Below, piece after piece: positions 43,509 to 53,104 of a stretch of 64,000 nucleotides of DNA. How positions within the stretch are numbered: position 1 is the first letter of the stretch; each line of letters opens with the position of its first letter. Location of the stretch: positions 124,001 to 188,000 of the forward strand of contig NZ_JAFKCV010000004.1 in assembly GCF_017254865.1 (NCBI RefSeq), in the 5' to 3' direction. The notes under the pieces are model-generated. The model had not been told where the DNA came from. It saw nothing but the letters and a program-made list of their open reading frames with translations, and did not search any database. Both the position numbers and the translations under genes were made by a program. This DNA comes from Bowmanella dokdonensis. Its GTDB lineage: Bacteria > Pseudomonadota > Gammaproteobacteria > Enterobacterales > Alteromonadaceae.

Positions 43509-45956
43509 ATGATTGTGCGCCTGTTTGCCCTGAGTCTGTCGGTTCTGGCCCTGTCGGTGTCGGCCGATGCCATTCGTCAGACCAAAGGGGATTTTGAAGA
43601 CAAATTCCGCCAGTTGGATGAAGTGCTGCCTACCCCCAATGTATATCGCAATGCCGCCGGTGAGCCTGGCCACCAGTACTGGCAGCAGGAAGTGGATTAC
43701 CAGATCAGGGCTCGCCTGCTGGAAGACGCCCGTCGCCTGGAAGCCACCCAGCAGGTCAGCTATCAGAACAACTCCCCCGATACCCTTCGCTATCTGTGGT
43801 TGCAACTGGAACAGAATAAATTCAAGCCGGATTCCATGGCCGAGCTGACCACCGCTTTCGCAGGCATTGGCCGTCGTGGTCCGGCTACCCAGGCAGGGGA
43901 TGGCGACAAGCCTGCCCGTCTGAGTCTGGATGAACTGCGCCGACAGCAGTTTATGACCGATCACGAGCTGGGTTATGAAATCAGCAACGTTAAAGATGGC
44001 AACGGCAAACCCCTGAAGGTGACCCTGGTGGGCACCAATATGCGCATCGATCTGCATCAGCCCCTCAAGCCGGGTCAGACAGTGACGTTTTCGCTGGATT
44101 ATGCCTTTAACCTGGTTGAAGAAAACGCCGTGTCCGCCCGTGGCGGTTATGAGCATTTCCCGGATGATGCCCGTGAAGGGGGCAACGATATCTTCCAGTT
44201 AGCCCAGTGGTTCCCGCGCCTGCACGCCTATACCGATTATGAAGCCTGGACTAACAAGGAATTCCTCGGCCGTGGTGAGTTCACCCTGGAATTTGGCGAC
44301 TATGAAGTGGATATTACCGTGCCGGCCGACCATATTGTTGCCGCCACCGGCAGCCTGCAAAACGCCGCAGATGTGCTGAGCCGCGAACAGCGCCAGCGCC
44401 TCAAGGAGGCCGAAAAAGCTGAGCGTCCGGTATTTGTGGTAACCGCAGAGGAGGCCCTGGAGAACGAGAAGGAGGGTACCGACAAGACCAAGACCTGGCG
44501 CTTCAGGGCCGACAACGTGCGGGATTTTGCCTGGGCCTCTTCGCGTAAGTTTATGTGGGATGCCAAGGGCTACCATCAGGGCGGTGAGGTACAGCCGTTG
44601 GTGATGGCCATGTCCTTCTACCCCAAGGAAGGGGGCGATCTGTGGAAGAAATATTCCACCGAAGCCGTGGTACACACCATGGAAGTCTATTCCCGCTTCT
44701 CCTTCGACTACCCCTATCCGGTGGCCCAGTCGGTGAACGGCCCCGTAGGTGGCATGGAGTATCCCATGATCACCTTCAACGGTCCGCGTACCACCTTGCA
44801 GGATGACGGCAGCCGTACTTATTCCCAGGCTGAGAAGCGCTTCCTGATAGGGGTGGTGATCCACGAAGTCGGCCATATTTACTTCCCGATGATCGTCAAT
44901 TCGGATGAGCGCCAGTGGACCTGGATGGACGAGGGACTGAACAGCTTCCTGGATGGTGTGGCCGGTCGTGAGTGGGACTCGGAAATGCCCTGGGGTATAG
45001 AGCCCTCTGAGATTGTCGATTATATGAAATCCACCACCCAGGTGCCGATCATGACCCAGTCAGACTCGGTGCTGAAGCTCGGTCCCAATGCCTACACCAA
45101 GCCTGCAGCGGCCCTGACCATTTTGCGTGAAACCATTCTGGGGCGTGAGCTGTTCGACTTTGCCTTTAAGGAATATGCCCGCCGCTGGCAATACAAGCGT
45201 CCTACTCCGGCCGATTTCTTCCGCACCATGGAGGAAGCCAGCGGCGTGGATCTGGACTGGTTCTGGCGTGGTTGGTTCTACAGCACCGACCATGTGGATA
45301 TCGCCCTGGACAAGATCTACAAGCTGAGAATGGACACCCGGAATCCCGACATCGATTTTGCCCGTGAGCGCGAGCTGGAAAAAGAGAAACCCATGTCCAT
45401 GAGCCTGGAAAACAACCGCAAGGAAGGCACAAAGGAGTGGGTGGAGCTGAATCCGGATCTGGCCGACTTCTACGACGAGCATGATCGCTGGACGGTCACC
45501 AATAAAGAGCGCAACGCCTACAACAAATTCCTCAAGGGGCTGGAGGACTGGGAGCGCAAGGCTCTGGATAGGGCCGTGCAGGAAGACAAGAACTACTATG
45601 TGCTGGAGTTCTCCAACCTGGGGGGCCTGGTCATGCCCATTATCCTGAAGCTTGACTTTGCGGACGGTAGCAGCGAGATGATGCGAATACCGGCCGAGAT
45701 TTGGCGCCGTACGCCCAAAGAAGTGAAGAAACTGATTGTCACCGACAAGGAACTGACCCAGGTAGAGGTGGATCCGCGTTGGGAGACCGCCGATGTGGAT
45801 GTGGAGAACAACTATTATCCCCGGCGTATCGTGCCTTCCCGTGTCGAGGCCTACAAGTCTGAAAAATCCAAGGCCAAAGTCAGCCGTGATATCATGCAGG
45901 ATATCAAAACTGAACTGAAAACCGACGACGAAGAAGACAAGAAGGACGGTCAGTAA
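43509..45956 (+). CDS. Secreted M1-family metallopeptidase (long form)
   Basis: This 815-residue protein has a signal peptide (residues ~1-19). HEVGH at residues 452-456, followed 19 residues later by the Glu in WMDEGLNSF, gives the M1 zinc site. GGMEYPMITFNG sits where the GxMEN loop is expected, and LDWFWRGWFYSTDHVDIA follows near residue 580. The C-terminus is charged and Lys/Glu-rich (KSEKSKAKVSRDIMQ). It is a distant paralogue of the M1 protein at 4419. The DUF6702 gene follows 3 bases later, so the two are co-transcribed. Confidence 0.9.
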   Translation: MIVRLFALSLSVLALSVSADAIRQTKGDFEDKFRQLDEVLPTPNVYRNAAGEPGHQYWQQEVDYQIRARLLEDARRLEATQQVSYQNNSPDTLRYLWLQLEQNKFKPDSMAELTTAFAGIGRRGPATQAGDGDKPARLSLDELRRQQFMTDHELGYEISNVKDGNGKPLKVTLVGTNMRIDLHQPLKPGQTVTFSLDYAFNLVEENAVSARGGYEHFPDDAREGGNDIFQLAQWFPRLHAYTDYEAWTNKEFLGRGEFTLEFGDYEVDITVPADHIVAATGSLQNAADVLSREQRQRLKEAEKAERPVFVVTAEEALENEKEGTDKTKTWRFRADNVRDFAWASSRKFMWDAKGYHQGGEVQPLVMAMSFYPKEGGDLWKKYSTEAVVHTMEVYSRFSFDYPYPVAQSVNGPVGGMEYPMITFNGPRTTLQDDGSRTYSQAEKRFLIGVVIHEVGHIYFPMIVNSDERQWTWMDEGLNSFLDGVAGREWDSEMPWGIEPSEIVDYMKSTTQVPIMTQSDSVLKLGPNAYTKPAAALTILRETILGRELFDFAFKEYARRWQYKRPTPADFFRTMEEASGVDLDWFWRGWFYSTDHVDIALDKIYKLRMDTRNPDIDFARERELEKEKPMSMSLENNRKEGTKEWVELNPDLADFYDEHDRWTVTNKERNAYNKFLKGLEDWERKALDRAVQEDKNYYVLEFSNLGGLVMPIILKLDFADGSSEMMRIPAEIWRRTPKEVKKLIVTDKELTQVEVDPRWETADVDVENNYYPRRIVPSRVEAYKSEKSKAKVSRDIMQDIKTELKTDDEEDKKDGQ

Positions 45957-45959
45957 GGC

Positions 45960-46481
45960 ATGTTAAAACAACATCTGAAGTTGTTGGTGGCCGTCAGCCT
46001 GCTGCTGGCGGCCTTTGCCAGTCTGGCTCATCAGCAAAAAGCGGCGGTCACCAAGGTACTGTTCAATCCCAGAACCCAGCATATCGAGGTGATGCACCGC
46101 TTCTACCTGCACGATGCCGAACATGCGGTAAAGGAAATCTTCGGCGGCGGGGCGGATATTATCGCCTCCAAAGACACCCAGAAACAGTTCGCTCAATATG
46201 TAGCCGAACGCTTTGCACTGCTGCGCGACGGCCAGCCCCTGACACTGGATGCGGTGGGTTTTGAAACCGAAGGTAAGTTCTTTTGGGTCTACCAGGAAAC
46301 GCCGATCCCGGTGGCCCTGGAAAAGCTGTCGGTCAGGCATAATGCCCTGCGCGACATCTGGCCCGAACAGGAAAACCTGGTCAATATCGAAGGCCGGGAC
46401 GACCTGAAAAGCCTGAACTTCAATGGCAATACCGAGCTTCTGGAGGTCAGCTTTGCTGAACAGGGCCACCATCACCACTAA
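45960..46481 (+). CDS. DUF6702-like secreted protein
   Basis: This 173-residue protein has a signal peptide (ends ASLAHQ). HQQKAAVTKVLFNPRTQHIEVMHRFYLHDAEHAVKEIFG and the closing NLVNIEGRDDLKSLNFNGNTELLEVSF match the DUF6702 pattern of proteins paired with M1 peptidases in marine bacteria. It ends in four consecutive His residues, which might bind metal. Its role is unknown. Pairing with the peptidase is the best clue. Confidence 0.8.
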   Translation: MLKQHLKLLVAVSLLLAAFASLAHQQKAAVTKVLFNPRTQHIEVMHRFYLHDAEHAVKEIFGGGADIIASKDTQKQFAQYVAERFALLRDGQPLTLDAVGFETEGKFFWVYQETPIPVALEKLSVRHNALRDIWPEQENLVNIEGRDDLKSLNFNGNTELLEVSFAEQGHHHH

Positions 46482-46501
46482 TTGATGATTTGAAGAGTGA
46501 A

Positions 46502-46523
46502 ACCCCGGTATGCCGGGGTTTTT
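46502..46523 (+). terminator. Rho-independent terminator after the M1-DUF6702 pair
   Basis: AACCCCGG and CCGGGGTT form an 8-base stem with a 4-base loop followed by TTTTT, 20 bases past the DUF6702 stop. Confidence 0.85.
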
Positions 46524-46843
46524 CAGTATTGGGGCTCGTTAAAAAATGCCAGATCGTAGCGGCGGGCCAACCCCTCGATGGCCGGCCTGGGTCCAGTAAT
46601 CTGTCCCTGATCCTCATTGCGCTCAAACTCCAGGGTGCTGGTGCCTTTACGCAGGCTGAGGCGTCCATCCTTTCGCCAACTGTCGGTGCCTTCATACAGC
46701 CGGCCTTTTTCCCAGCCTTCCTGCAGGCAGGTTTCTATAACACTGTCGAATTGGATACGAGGAATAGCCTGGATGATGGCCAGCCCCCGTGATCTGAATT
46801 TTCGCCTGAGCAGCGCCCGGTAAAGGGCTCTAAAGGGATTCAC
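46523..46843 (-). CDS. Hypothetical protein, 106 residues
   Basis: The N-terminus is strongly basic (FRALYRALLRRKFRSRG). A mixed alpha/beta part follows (IQFDSVIETCLQEGWEKGRLYEG; GRLSLRKGTSTLEFERNEDQGQITGPRP). I do not recognise a family. It follows the small membrane protein gene by 22 bases and is probably in its operon. Confidence 0.6.
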   Translation of the reverse strand: MNPFRALYRALLRRKFRSRGLAIIQAIPRIQFDSVIETCLQEGWEKGRLYEGTDSWRKDGRLSLRKGTSTLEFERNEDQGQITGPRPAIEGLARRYDLAFFNEPQY

Positions 46844-46865
46844 AGCGGTTAATCTCCTGTTTCCA

Positions 46866-47252
46866 TTACTTGTCCTTTTCTTCCCTGCCGGCCTGAATAT
46901 ACAGGACTTTCATCATTACCAGACTGATCAGCACCAGAATGGAGCTGATACCCAGTACGGGCCCTGCCACGGCGCCAGGCGCATGCCCTCCGTACATCAG
47001 GAACAAACCGATAAACAGGCCCAGGGAGCCTGACTGGTGAAGATAGTATTGCCAGTTGGCCAGTCTGGCCGACGGCTGATGAAGCCAGATCTTGTGCATC
47101 ACCGCATAGACAAAGCTCACGACAAAGCCCAGCAGCATGACATGGGCATGGGTTACCATCTGGCCATGGTTCTTGGTAGAGGCCATATAAATTCCCAGCA
47201 GCAGCCCTACCAGGGCCCAGCCCAGGGCGGTAAGGAGAAACTTGCGATCCAT
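46866..47252 (-). CDS. Small four-helix membrane protein, cytochrome c oxidase subunit I-like
   Basis: This 128-residue protein has four membrane segments and the block GQMVTHAHVMLLGFVVSFVYAVMHKIW. It resembles short proteins annotated as cytochrome-c oxidase subunit I-like, with paired His residues (H34 and H36 in THAH) in a helix as heme-copper oxidases have. At this length it cannot be an oxidase subunit by itself. It may bind heme or help assembly. Confidence 0.72.
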   Translation of the reverse strand: MDRKFLLTALGWALVGLLLGIYMASTKNHGQMVTHAHVMLLGFVVSFVYAVMHKIWLHQPSARLANWQYYLHQSGSLGLFIGLFLMYGGHAPGAVAGPVLGISSILVLISLVMMKVLYIQAGREEKDK

Positions 47253-47430
47253 TGGGATTCCTTTTTGTTGCTATTGCGCACATTGTCCGGGATGGCCGGG
47301 CAACGGAAGGCAATCCAATCCTAGCCGCTTATCTGACGGGTGCCAAGACGCAATCGACCGGGCCGCTCAATGAACTTTTACCCGGCCTGGATCTCTATGC
47401 AACAGATCCAATGGAATACGAAACTACTGT

Positions 47431-48144
47431 TTGGCCTCTGACACTCCTCCTTTGCAAAGGGCGCTGGCTCCCTGGATTCTGGCCTCAGTACTGGCCCACC
47501 TGCTGGTATTCTGGTGGCTGGCCAGTCAACGGGTAACGCCTGTTCTTCCTCAGCCCGAACAGCAGCCAGCTATTAAGGCCAGCTTGTGGTTTCAACCGGT
47601 AGTGTCAGCACCCGAGCCGGTGATAGAACCCGTTGCAACCCTGCCCGAACCAGATGTGGTGGAGGAGGCTGAACCGACTGAAGTGCAAAGCCCGGTGCCG
47701 GAAGCTTTGGAGGAGCGGCCTGTTGAGCAAATAGAGAAGCAGATGAAAGAAGCCGAGACGCACGTTGTCTCTGAGGCGCCGCAAATCAGTGCAGGCCAGC
47801 AAAAAGACGAGCATACCGGGGTTGCGATTGAATCCGCTGCGGGCAGTCTGGCCAGAAAACACCTGAGCCAGTGGCAATACCAACAGCAACAGCAGGTCGC
47901 CGAACAGGCCGCCCGTGAGTTTATGCAGCGACAGGCCAATCCTGTCGGAAAAATACCGGACTTTTCCCAGACGCTCAGCGAGGATGAGCAGCGACTTAAG
48001 GCCATTACCAAAGAGGTGAATTGCGACTCGACAGTCAATGCTACGGTAGCCGTACTGATGGGGATAGCCGGTGGGATGGTCAAATGCAGCAACAAGCCGG
48101 ATTTTCAGCAGTTTATCGACAAGCGCCTGAACAAGCAGAACTGA
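47431..48144 (+). CDS. TonB-like N-terminus protein of unknown function
   Basis: This protein of about 237 residues has one N-terminal membrane segment (APWILASVLAHLLVFWWLAS) and a Pro/Glu/Val-rich middle (PEPVIEPVATLPEPDVVEEAEPTEV), as in TonB or TolA. A Gln-rich helix (QWQYQQQQQVAEQAAREFMQRQ) and a C-terminal domain with two Cys (VNCDSTVN, VKCSNKPDF) follow. The C-terminal domain does not look like TonB. The start is a TTG without a good Shine-Dalgarno. An ATG at 47411 in another frame raises the possibility of a start-site error or frameshift. Confidence 0.65.
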   Translation: MASDTPPLQRALAPWILASVLAHLLVFWWLASQRVTPVLPQPEQQPAIKASLWFQPVVSAPEPVIEPVATLPEPDVVEEAEPTEVQSPVPEALEERPVEQIEKQMKEAETHVVSEAPQISAGQQKDEHTGVAIESAAGSLARKHLSQWQYQQQQQVAEQAAREFMQRQANPVGKIPDFSQTLSEDEQRLKAITKEVNCDSTVNATVAVLMGIAGGMVKCSNKPDFQQFIDKRLNKQN

Positions 48145-48252
48145 GGCCTGCCCCGGGGCTGATTTTCCAGGCAAAAAATCCTCTGCTAAGGTTTTAATTC
48201 AGTGCCGGCAAGGTCAGAATAGGCGGTTGGGCGTTCAGCTTTAAATGGATCT

Positions 48253-48303
48253 GATATATTGCATAATATTTCAATAATCCTGCATTTAAATGCGATATAT
48301 TGC
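48253..48303 (+). promoter_or_regulatory. Repeated GATATATTGC and a palindrome upstream of lysC
   Basis: GATATATTGC occurs at 48253-48262 and 48294-48303, 41 bases apart, about four helical turns. A perfect GCATTTAAATGC palindrome lies between them at 48282-48293. The group ends 29 bases before the LysC start and looks like a regulator-binding region. No lysine riboswitch is visible. Confidence 0.4.
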
Positions 48304-48332
48304 GCCGGCCCGCATTGTCTGAGGAAGGAAAG

Positions 48333-49712
48333 ATGTCATTGAATATTGCCAAGTTTGGTGGCACCAGTGTCGCCAATATTGATGCCATGCGCAGTTGCGC
48401 AAAAATCGTTATCGGTAATCCCGCCACCCGGATGGTAGTGGTAAGTGCCGCAGCGGGCGTAACTAATCATCTGGTGCAACTGGCAAACGAGGAACTGACC
48501 TCTGAGCAAGTCAATGAACTGATCGCCAAGGTGGAAAGTATTGAGTTTGCCATCCTGGTCGGTCTCCAGTCCCCACCCCATGTGACGGTCAAGCTCAATG
48601 AGCTGTTGAGCATTTTGCGCGATCTGGCCTTTCATGAGGAATTGCTGCACAGGCCGGATTTGAAAGACGATTTGTTGTCTCTTGGGGAGCGTATGTCCTC
48701 CCTGCTGTTCGCAGAATTGTTGTGCCAGATGGGGCATTCGGCGGAGAATTTCGATGCCCGCAAGGTCATCAAGACAGACAACGAGTTTGGCCAGGCCGAG
48801 CCCGATATCGCCCAGATTGCCTTGCAGGCGGACAAACTCGTCAGGCCCGAGCTGGAAAGAGTGGTGCTGGTCACCCAGGGCTTTATCGGTTCGGATGAGC
48901 AGGATAACACCACCACCTTGGGGCGGGGCGGGTCCGACTATACGGCCGCGCTGCTGGCCGAAGCCCTGGATGCGGCCACCTGTGAGATCTGGACCGACGT
49001 TATCGGGGTCTATACCACAGATCCTCGCATCACCGATAAGGCCAAACCACTGCCGGAACTGAGCTTCGAGGAAGCGGCAGAAATGGCCACGTTCGGTGCT
49101 AAGGTATTGCATCCGGCGACCATGGTACCGGCGGTGCGGAAGAATATCCGGGTGTTTGTCGGTTCCAGCCGGGAGCCTGAAAAAGGCGGCACCTGGATCG
49201 CCAAAGACTGCAAAGTGGAGCCTCACTACCGGGCCCTGACAAGGCGCAAGGAGCAGGTGCTGGTGACGGTGAAAACCCCCAGTATGCTATATGCCTCAGG
49301 TTTTTTGCAGCAGGTCTTCGAGATTCTGGCCCGTCACCATCTGAGCGTGGATCTTGTCACCACCTCTGAGATCGCCGTGTCGCTGACCATCGACAATCCG
49401 CCCAACTCCGTCAGGGCCAGACTGAACCGCGAAACCATTGAAGAGCTCAAGGAGATCAGTGAGGTTAAAGTGGAAGAAGGCTATGATCTGGTGACCGTAG
49501 TGGGTAACAATATGCATAGCGCTGCCGGCGTTTCCAGCCATATTTTCGCTGCCATCAAGGATTATAACCTGCGCCTGATCTGCTATGGCGCCAACCCGCA
49601 CAACATCTCCTTCCTGGTCAGGGAAAGCGACAGTACCGAGATTATTAAACTATTGCACCGTGAGCTGTTCGAGCAGGAGCCGCTGCAGAGTCATCATGCC
49701 AATCATGGTTAA
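48333..49712 (+). CDS. lysC: Aspartate kinase III
   Basis: This 459-residue protein begins NIAKFGGTSVAN, the aspartokinase K-F-G-G-T-S motif, and contains TTLGRGGSDYTAALLAEALDA and WTDVIGVYTTDPRI. The last ~150 residues are two ACT domains (LVTVKTPSMLYASGFLQQVFEILARHHLSVDLVTTSE; VTVVGNNMHSAAGVSSHIFAAIKDY). These are typical of the lysine-inhibited monofunctional enzyme. It makes aspartyl phosphate for lysine, threonine and methionine synthesis. I use the ATG at 48333, behind GGAAGGAAAG. Confidence 0.95.
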   Translation: MSLNIAKFGGTSVANIDAMRSCAKIVIGNPATRMVVVSAAAGVTNHLVQLANEELTSEQVNELIAKVESIEFAILVGLQSPPHVTVKLNELLSILRDLAFHEELLHRPDLKDDLLSLGERMSSLLFAELLCQMGHSAENFDARKVIKTDNEFGQAEPDIAQIALQADKLVRPELERVVLVTQGFIGSDEQDNTTTLGRGGSDYTAALLAEALDAATCEIWTDVIGVYTTDPRITDKAKPLPELSFEEAAEMATFGAKVLHPATMVPAVRKNIRVFVGSSREPEKGGTWIAKDCKVEPHYRALTRRKEQVLVTVKTPSMLYASGFLQQVFEILARHHLSVDLVTTSEIAVSLTIDNPPNSVRARLNRETIEELKEISEVKVEEGYDLVTVVGNNMHSAAGVSSHIFAAIKDYNLRLICYGANPHNISFLVRESDSTEIIKLLHRELFEQEPLQSHHANHG

Positions 49713-49731
49713 GGGGTTTGTTGCCCCTTAA
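49709..49731 (+). terminator. Terminator-like hairpin at the end of lysC
   Basis: TTAAGGGG pairs perfectly with CCCCTTAA across a 7-base loop and includes the lysC stop codon. The following bases are not T-rich, so efficiency is uncertain. Confidence 0.5.
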
Positions 49732-49943
49732 TCAACATTACCTCAATTAATCCCTGACTCTGTGCGCTTTGTCACAGCGGGGTGCTATTCGCTACTGTCC
49801 TTGTCTTCTGTGTCCCTTCAGCCGTTGAATTAGTCACAGCAAAGAATCTTCCTGATGCCTTCCTGATAGCGTCTCCATCATCGGCGGGTCCGGCTGCTGC
49901 CTGCGCCGTGAATAATTCAAAAATAACTCCATAGGGGACTTTT

Positions 49944-52900
49944 ATGAGAGCAAGGTTCAACAAACATCTTACGGCTATTGCCGTCGCTGCCTCACTGGGC
50001 ATCGCCCTGCCGGTCATGGCCAATAACACCTCCAATATCGTCGGCTCAGTGATGATTGAAAGTGTACAGGGCCTGACTGCCACGGCCACCAACCCGGAAA
50101 CGGGCTATAGTCGCCAGATCAGTATCAATCCAGAGGGGCAGTTCCGATTTGCCCAACTGCCCCCCGGCAATTATCAGGTAGAGATCAAGCGTGACGGTGG
50201 GGTCATCGCCACCCAAACCCTGCGTTTATCACTGGGCTCCAATGCAACACCGGTCTTTGACCTGCTTGCCGCTGGTACGGAAGTGATTGAAATCTCAAGC
50301 GCTCGCATCTCTGCGGTGGATGTTTCCACTACAGACTCCGGTCTGGTGGTCAGTGAAGTAGAGCTGGATAAGATGCCGGTGGCGCGCAACCTGACGGCGG
50401 TATCGCTGCTGGCGCCGGGCGTGGTGCAAGGAGACGAGGGCTTTGGCAATACAGCCTCCTTTGGTGGCGCATCGGTAGCGGAAAACGCCTGCTACATTAA
50501 TGGCCTGGAAGTGACCAATACCAGACAGGGGTTGGGGTGTGGCTCCGTGCCCTTTGAATTCTACAAAGAGTTTCAGGTAAAGACCGGCGGCTATTCGGCT
50601 CAGTTTGGGCGGTCCACCGGCGGCGTGATAAACGCCGTGACCAAAAGTGGCACCAATGACTGGGAATTTGCCGCTACTGCTTACTGGCAGCCTTCCAGCC
50701 TGCAGAGCGAAGGCAGTTACTCCCGTGCCAACGGAGGTACCGGAAGGGTATTCAGGGATGCCCGGCGGGATGAGAATGACCGGATGGAAATGACCTTCTC
50801 CGCTGCCGGCCCTATTATCGAAGACACCTTGTTTGTTTATGCCCTGGTCAATCCAAGAGACGTAAATCAGAAATTTGCTACCGATACCGGCTTTGCCAAC
50901 AACGAATACAGTGGCATTACCGAGTTCCGGGAGCGTGAAGCGTCCGGCGGAGATAACCTGTTCTGGGGGGCGAAACTGGACTGGGATATCAATGAAGATC
51001 ACCGCCTGAGCTACTTTGCCTATTCTGATCGTTCTGATACCCAGGAGACGGTCTACAGTTTTGACGCCAACAGCGGTGTCATCAGCGATGCGCCCATCGG
51101 ATCCAACCTGCGCATGCGAGGGGGGGAAGCCCAGAGTCTGACTTATACGGGCTATCTGACCGATGATCTGACCGTATCGGCAATGGCGGGTGAAATTGAA
51201 ACCCAGTACACCACCTCACCGAGCAACCAGGACTGCCCCCGCGTCGTGGACAACCGGGATGTTGCCAATCCAGCGCATGCCTGCGGACCTGGCACACCAG
51301 TGGGTGACAATTATGACAAGAACACCCAGTACCGCCTCGATATAGAATACTTTATCGGCTCCCACACCTTGCGGCTCGGGGCCGATGTGCAGGATCGCGA
51401 ATCCTACCGTGTGACTACGCCGGTGGCCGGACATAGCTGGACCTATGACACATTGTCCGCCAACGGGAGCATACAGGGCAATAACGGCGCTTTATATACC
51501 AATAGCACAGGTGCTCCCCTGGACTATGTATCGGATCGAATTTTTGTGGGTGGCGGTGCTTTCAGCTCTGACCTCACCGCTTATTATTTTGAAGACAAGT
51601 GGCAGATCACCGATACGGTATTGTTAACACTGGGCGCCAGAAAAGATGAGTTTGAGGGGCTTACCCCAAGCGGCAGCACCCTGTATAAGTTCGACACCGG
51701 CGTTGCTCCCAGGCTGGGTGTGAGCTGGGACGTGAACGGGGACGGCGATTCCAAGTTGTACGCGACCTGGGGACGCTACTACCTGCCGGTGGCCAACAAT
51801 ACTATCTATCGGGCAGCCGCGGGCATCAATGATGCGACCACCTACTATACCTTTACCGGCATCGATTCTAGCACTGGAGCTCCCACCGGCATTTCTCCGG
51901 TTACCGGGTCCGCCGTCAGCTCCACTGTCACCAATTCGGTGGCGACAATACCTCAGCAGCCCATATTCCAGGCACAGGAAGCGGATCCTTTCGCCAAGGA
52001 TGAGCTGATCGTGGGCTATGAAAGGGTATTGACCGAAGAACTGAGCATGTCCGTGCGAGGCACTTTCCGGGAAGTCACCAGCGCCCTGGATGACTATTGC
52101 GGTTTCTATGCTTACCCCTACTGCGTGCTGCTCAATCCCGGAGAGGCATCGTCCTGGTATAAGGATGGTTACTACTGGAACGGACAGGACTTTGTCATTG
52201 ATCGGGATCTGTTCGACGGTATACCGGATGAAGGGTCGCTGACTACGCATTCAGTGGATACGCTGGGTTTGCCTGAGGCCAAGAACGAATATCTGGCCCT
52301 GCAGACCGGGTTGAAGTATCAGGCTGAGGATTTGCGTTTGAACTTCATCTACACCTGGTCACGTAGCACGGGTAACTTTGAAGGGGCGGTGAAATCCGAC
52401 ATTGATCAGGCCGATGCCGGCATCACCCAGGACTTCGACTCTCCTGCCCTGATGGACGGAGCCGACGGCTACCAGCCAAACGACAGGCGTCATGTGTTCA
52501 AGTTATTCGGCAGCTATGACATCAGCGATGACTGGTCTATGGGGTTCAATGCCACCCTGGCCAGTGGCCGTCCCCTCTCCGCTTTTGGTCAGGGCTACCC
52601 CAGTGACGATCCCGATGTGTATGGCAGCTATGGGGACACCTTCTACCTGTTTACCGGTCAATGCCCGGACAGCAACGGCAACGGCGCTTGTGACCAGGAA
52701 GAGAAAGTCTATAACTTCGTTCCACGGGGCACTGTGGGACGAACGCCATGGACGTTCAATGTGGATATGTCACTGGCCTATCATTTCAATATCCAGGGGG
52801 TGGAGATGCGTGCTTCGCTGGATCTGTTCAATGTGCTGAACTCGCAAGCGGCGACGGCGCTTAACGAGCACTTTGAGAGCTCTGAAGGCACGGAGAATCA

Positions 52901-52970
52901 ATGGTACGGTGCGGCCTATTCCTGGCAACAACCACGCTATGTGAGACTGGGTGTGGAGGCTCGTTTCTAG
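49944..52970 (+). CDS. TonB-dependent receptor with N-terminal carboxypeptidase-regulatory-like domain
   Basis: This 1008-residue protein has a signal peptide (ends ALPVMA). A ~75-residue CarboxypepD_reg-like domain (GLTATATNPETGYSRQISINPEGQFRFAQLPPGNYQVEI) precedes the plug (RNLTAVSLLAPGVVQGDEGFGNTASFGGASVAENACYINGLEVTNT) and a long barrel ending RYVRLGVEARF. This OmpA/Oar-related layout is typical of large receptors in Alteromonadales and Xanthomonadales. The substrate is unknown. A LytTR regulatory module starts 135 bases downstream, beyond a terminator, and may control it. Confidence 0.92.
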   Translation: MRARFNKHLTAIAVAASLGIALPVMANNTSNIVGSVMIESVQGLTATATNPETGYSRQISINPEGQFRFAQLPPGNYQVEIKRDGGVIATQTLRLSLGSNATPVFDLLAAGTEVIEISSARISAVDVSTTDSGLVVSEVELDKMPVARNLTAVSLLAPGVVQGDEGFGNTASFGGASVAENACYINGLEVTNTRQGLGCGSVPFEFYKEFQVKTGGYSAQFGRSTGGVINAVTKSGTNDWEFAATAYWQPSSLQSEGSYSRANGGTGRVFRDARRDENDRMEMTFSAAGPIIEDTLFVYALVNPRDVNQKFATDTGFANNEYSGITEFREREASGGDNLFWGAKLDWDINEDHRLSYFAYSDRSDTQETVYSFDANSGVISDAPIGSNLRMRGGEAQSLTYTGYLTDDLTVSAMAGEIETQYTTSPSNQDCPRVVDNRDVANPAHACGPGTPVGDNYDKNTQYRLDIEYFIGSHTLRLGADVQDRESYRVTTPVAGHSWTYDTLSANGSIQGNNGALYTNSTGAPLDYVSDRIFVGGGAFSSDLTAYYFEDKWQITDTVLLTLGARKDEFEGLTPSGSTLYKFDTGVAPRLGVSWDVNGDGDSKLYATWGRYYLPVANNTIYRAAAGINDATTYYTFTGIDSSTGAPTGISPVTGSAVSSTVTNSVATIPQQPIFQAQEADPFAKDELIVGYERVLTEELSMSVRGTFREVTSALDDYCGFYAYPYCVLLNPGEASSWYKDGYYWNGQDFVIDRDLFDGIPDEGSLTTHSVDTLGLPEAKNEYLALQTGLKYQAEDLRLNFIYTWSRSTGNFEGAVKSDIDQADAGITQDFDSPALMDGADGYQPNDRRHVFKLFGSYDISDDWSMGFNATLASGRPLSAFGQGYPSDDPDVYGSYGDTFYLFTGQCPDSNGNGACDQEEKVYNFVPRGTVGRTPWTFNVDMSLAYHFNIQGVEMRASLDLFNVLNSQAATALNEHFESSEGTENQWYGAAYSWQQPRYVRLGVEARF

Positions 52971-52992
52971 GTCGACGCATGCTCCAACAATG

Positions 52993-53017
52993 AAAACCGG
53001 CCTCGGCCGGTTTTTTT
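52993..53017 (+). terminator. Rho-independent terminator after the large TonB receptor
   Basis: AAAACCGGC pairs with GCCGGTTTT around a CTCG loop and is followed by more T. Confidence 0.9.
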
Positions 53018-53104
53018 AACTTCTGATACCGTAACTTGTCGCATGACCTTGCAGAGATCTGCCTTTAGCCACTTATAGTCGGTATCAGGAATCAGGAGAC
53101 ATAG

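Noticed and set aside
48145-48332. Lysine riboswitch before lysC
   Set aside because: The region is too short and lacks the conserved multi-helix elements; only direct repeats and a palindrome are present.
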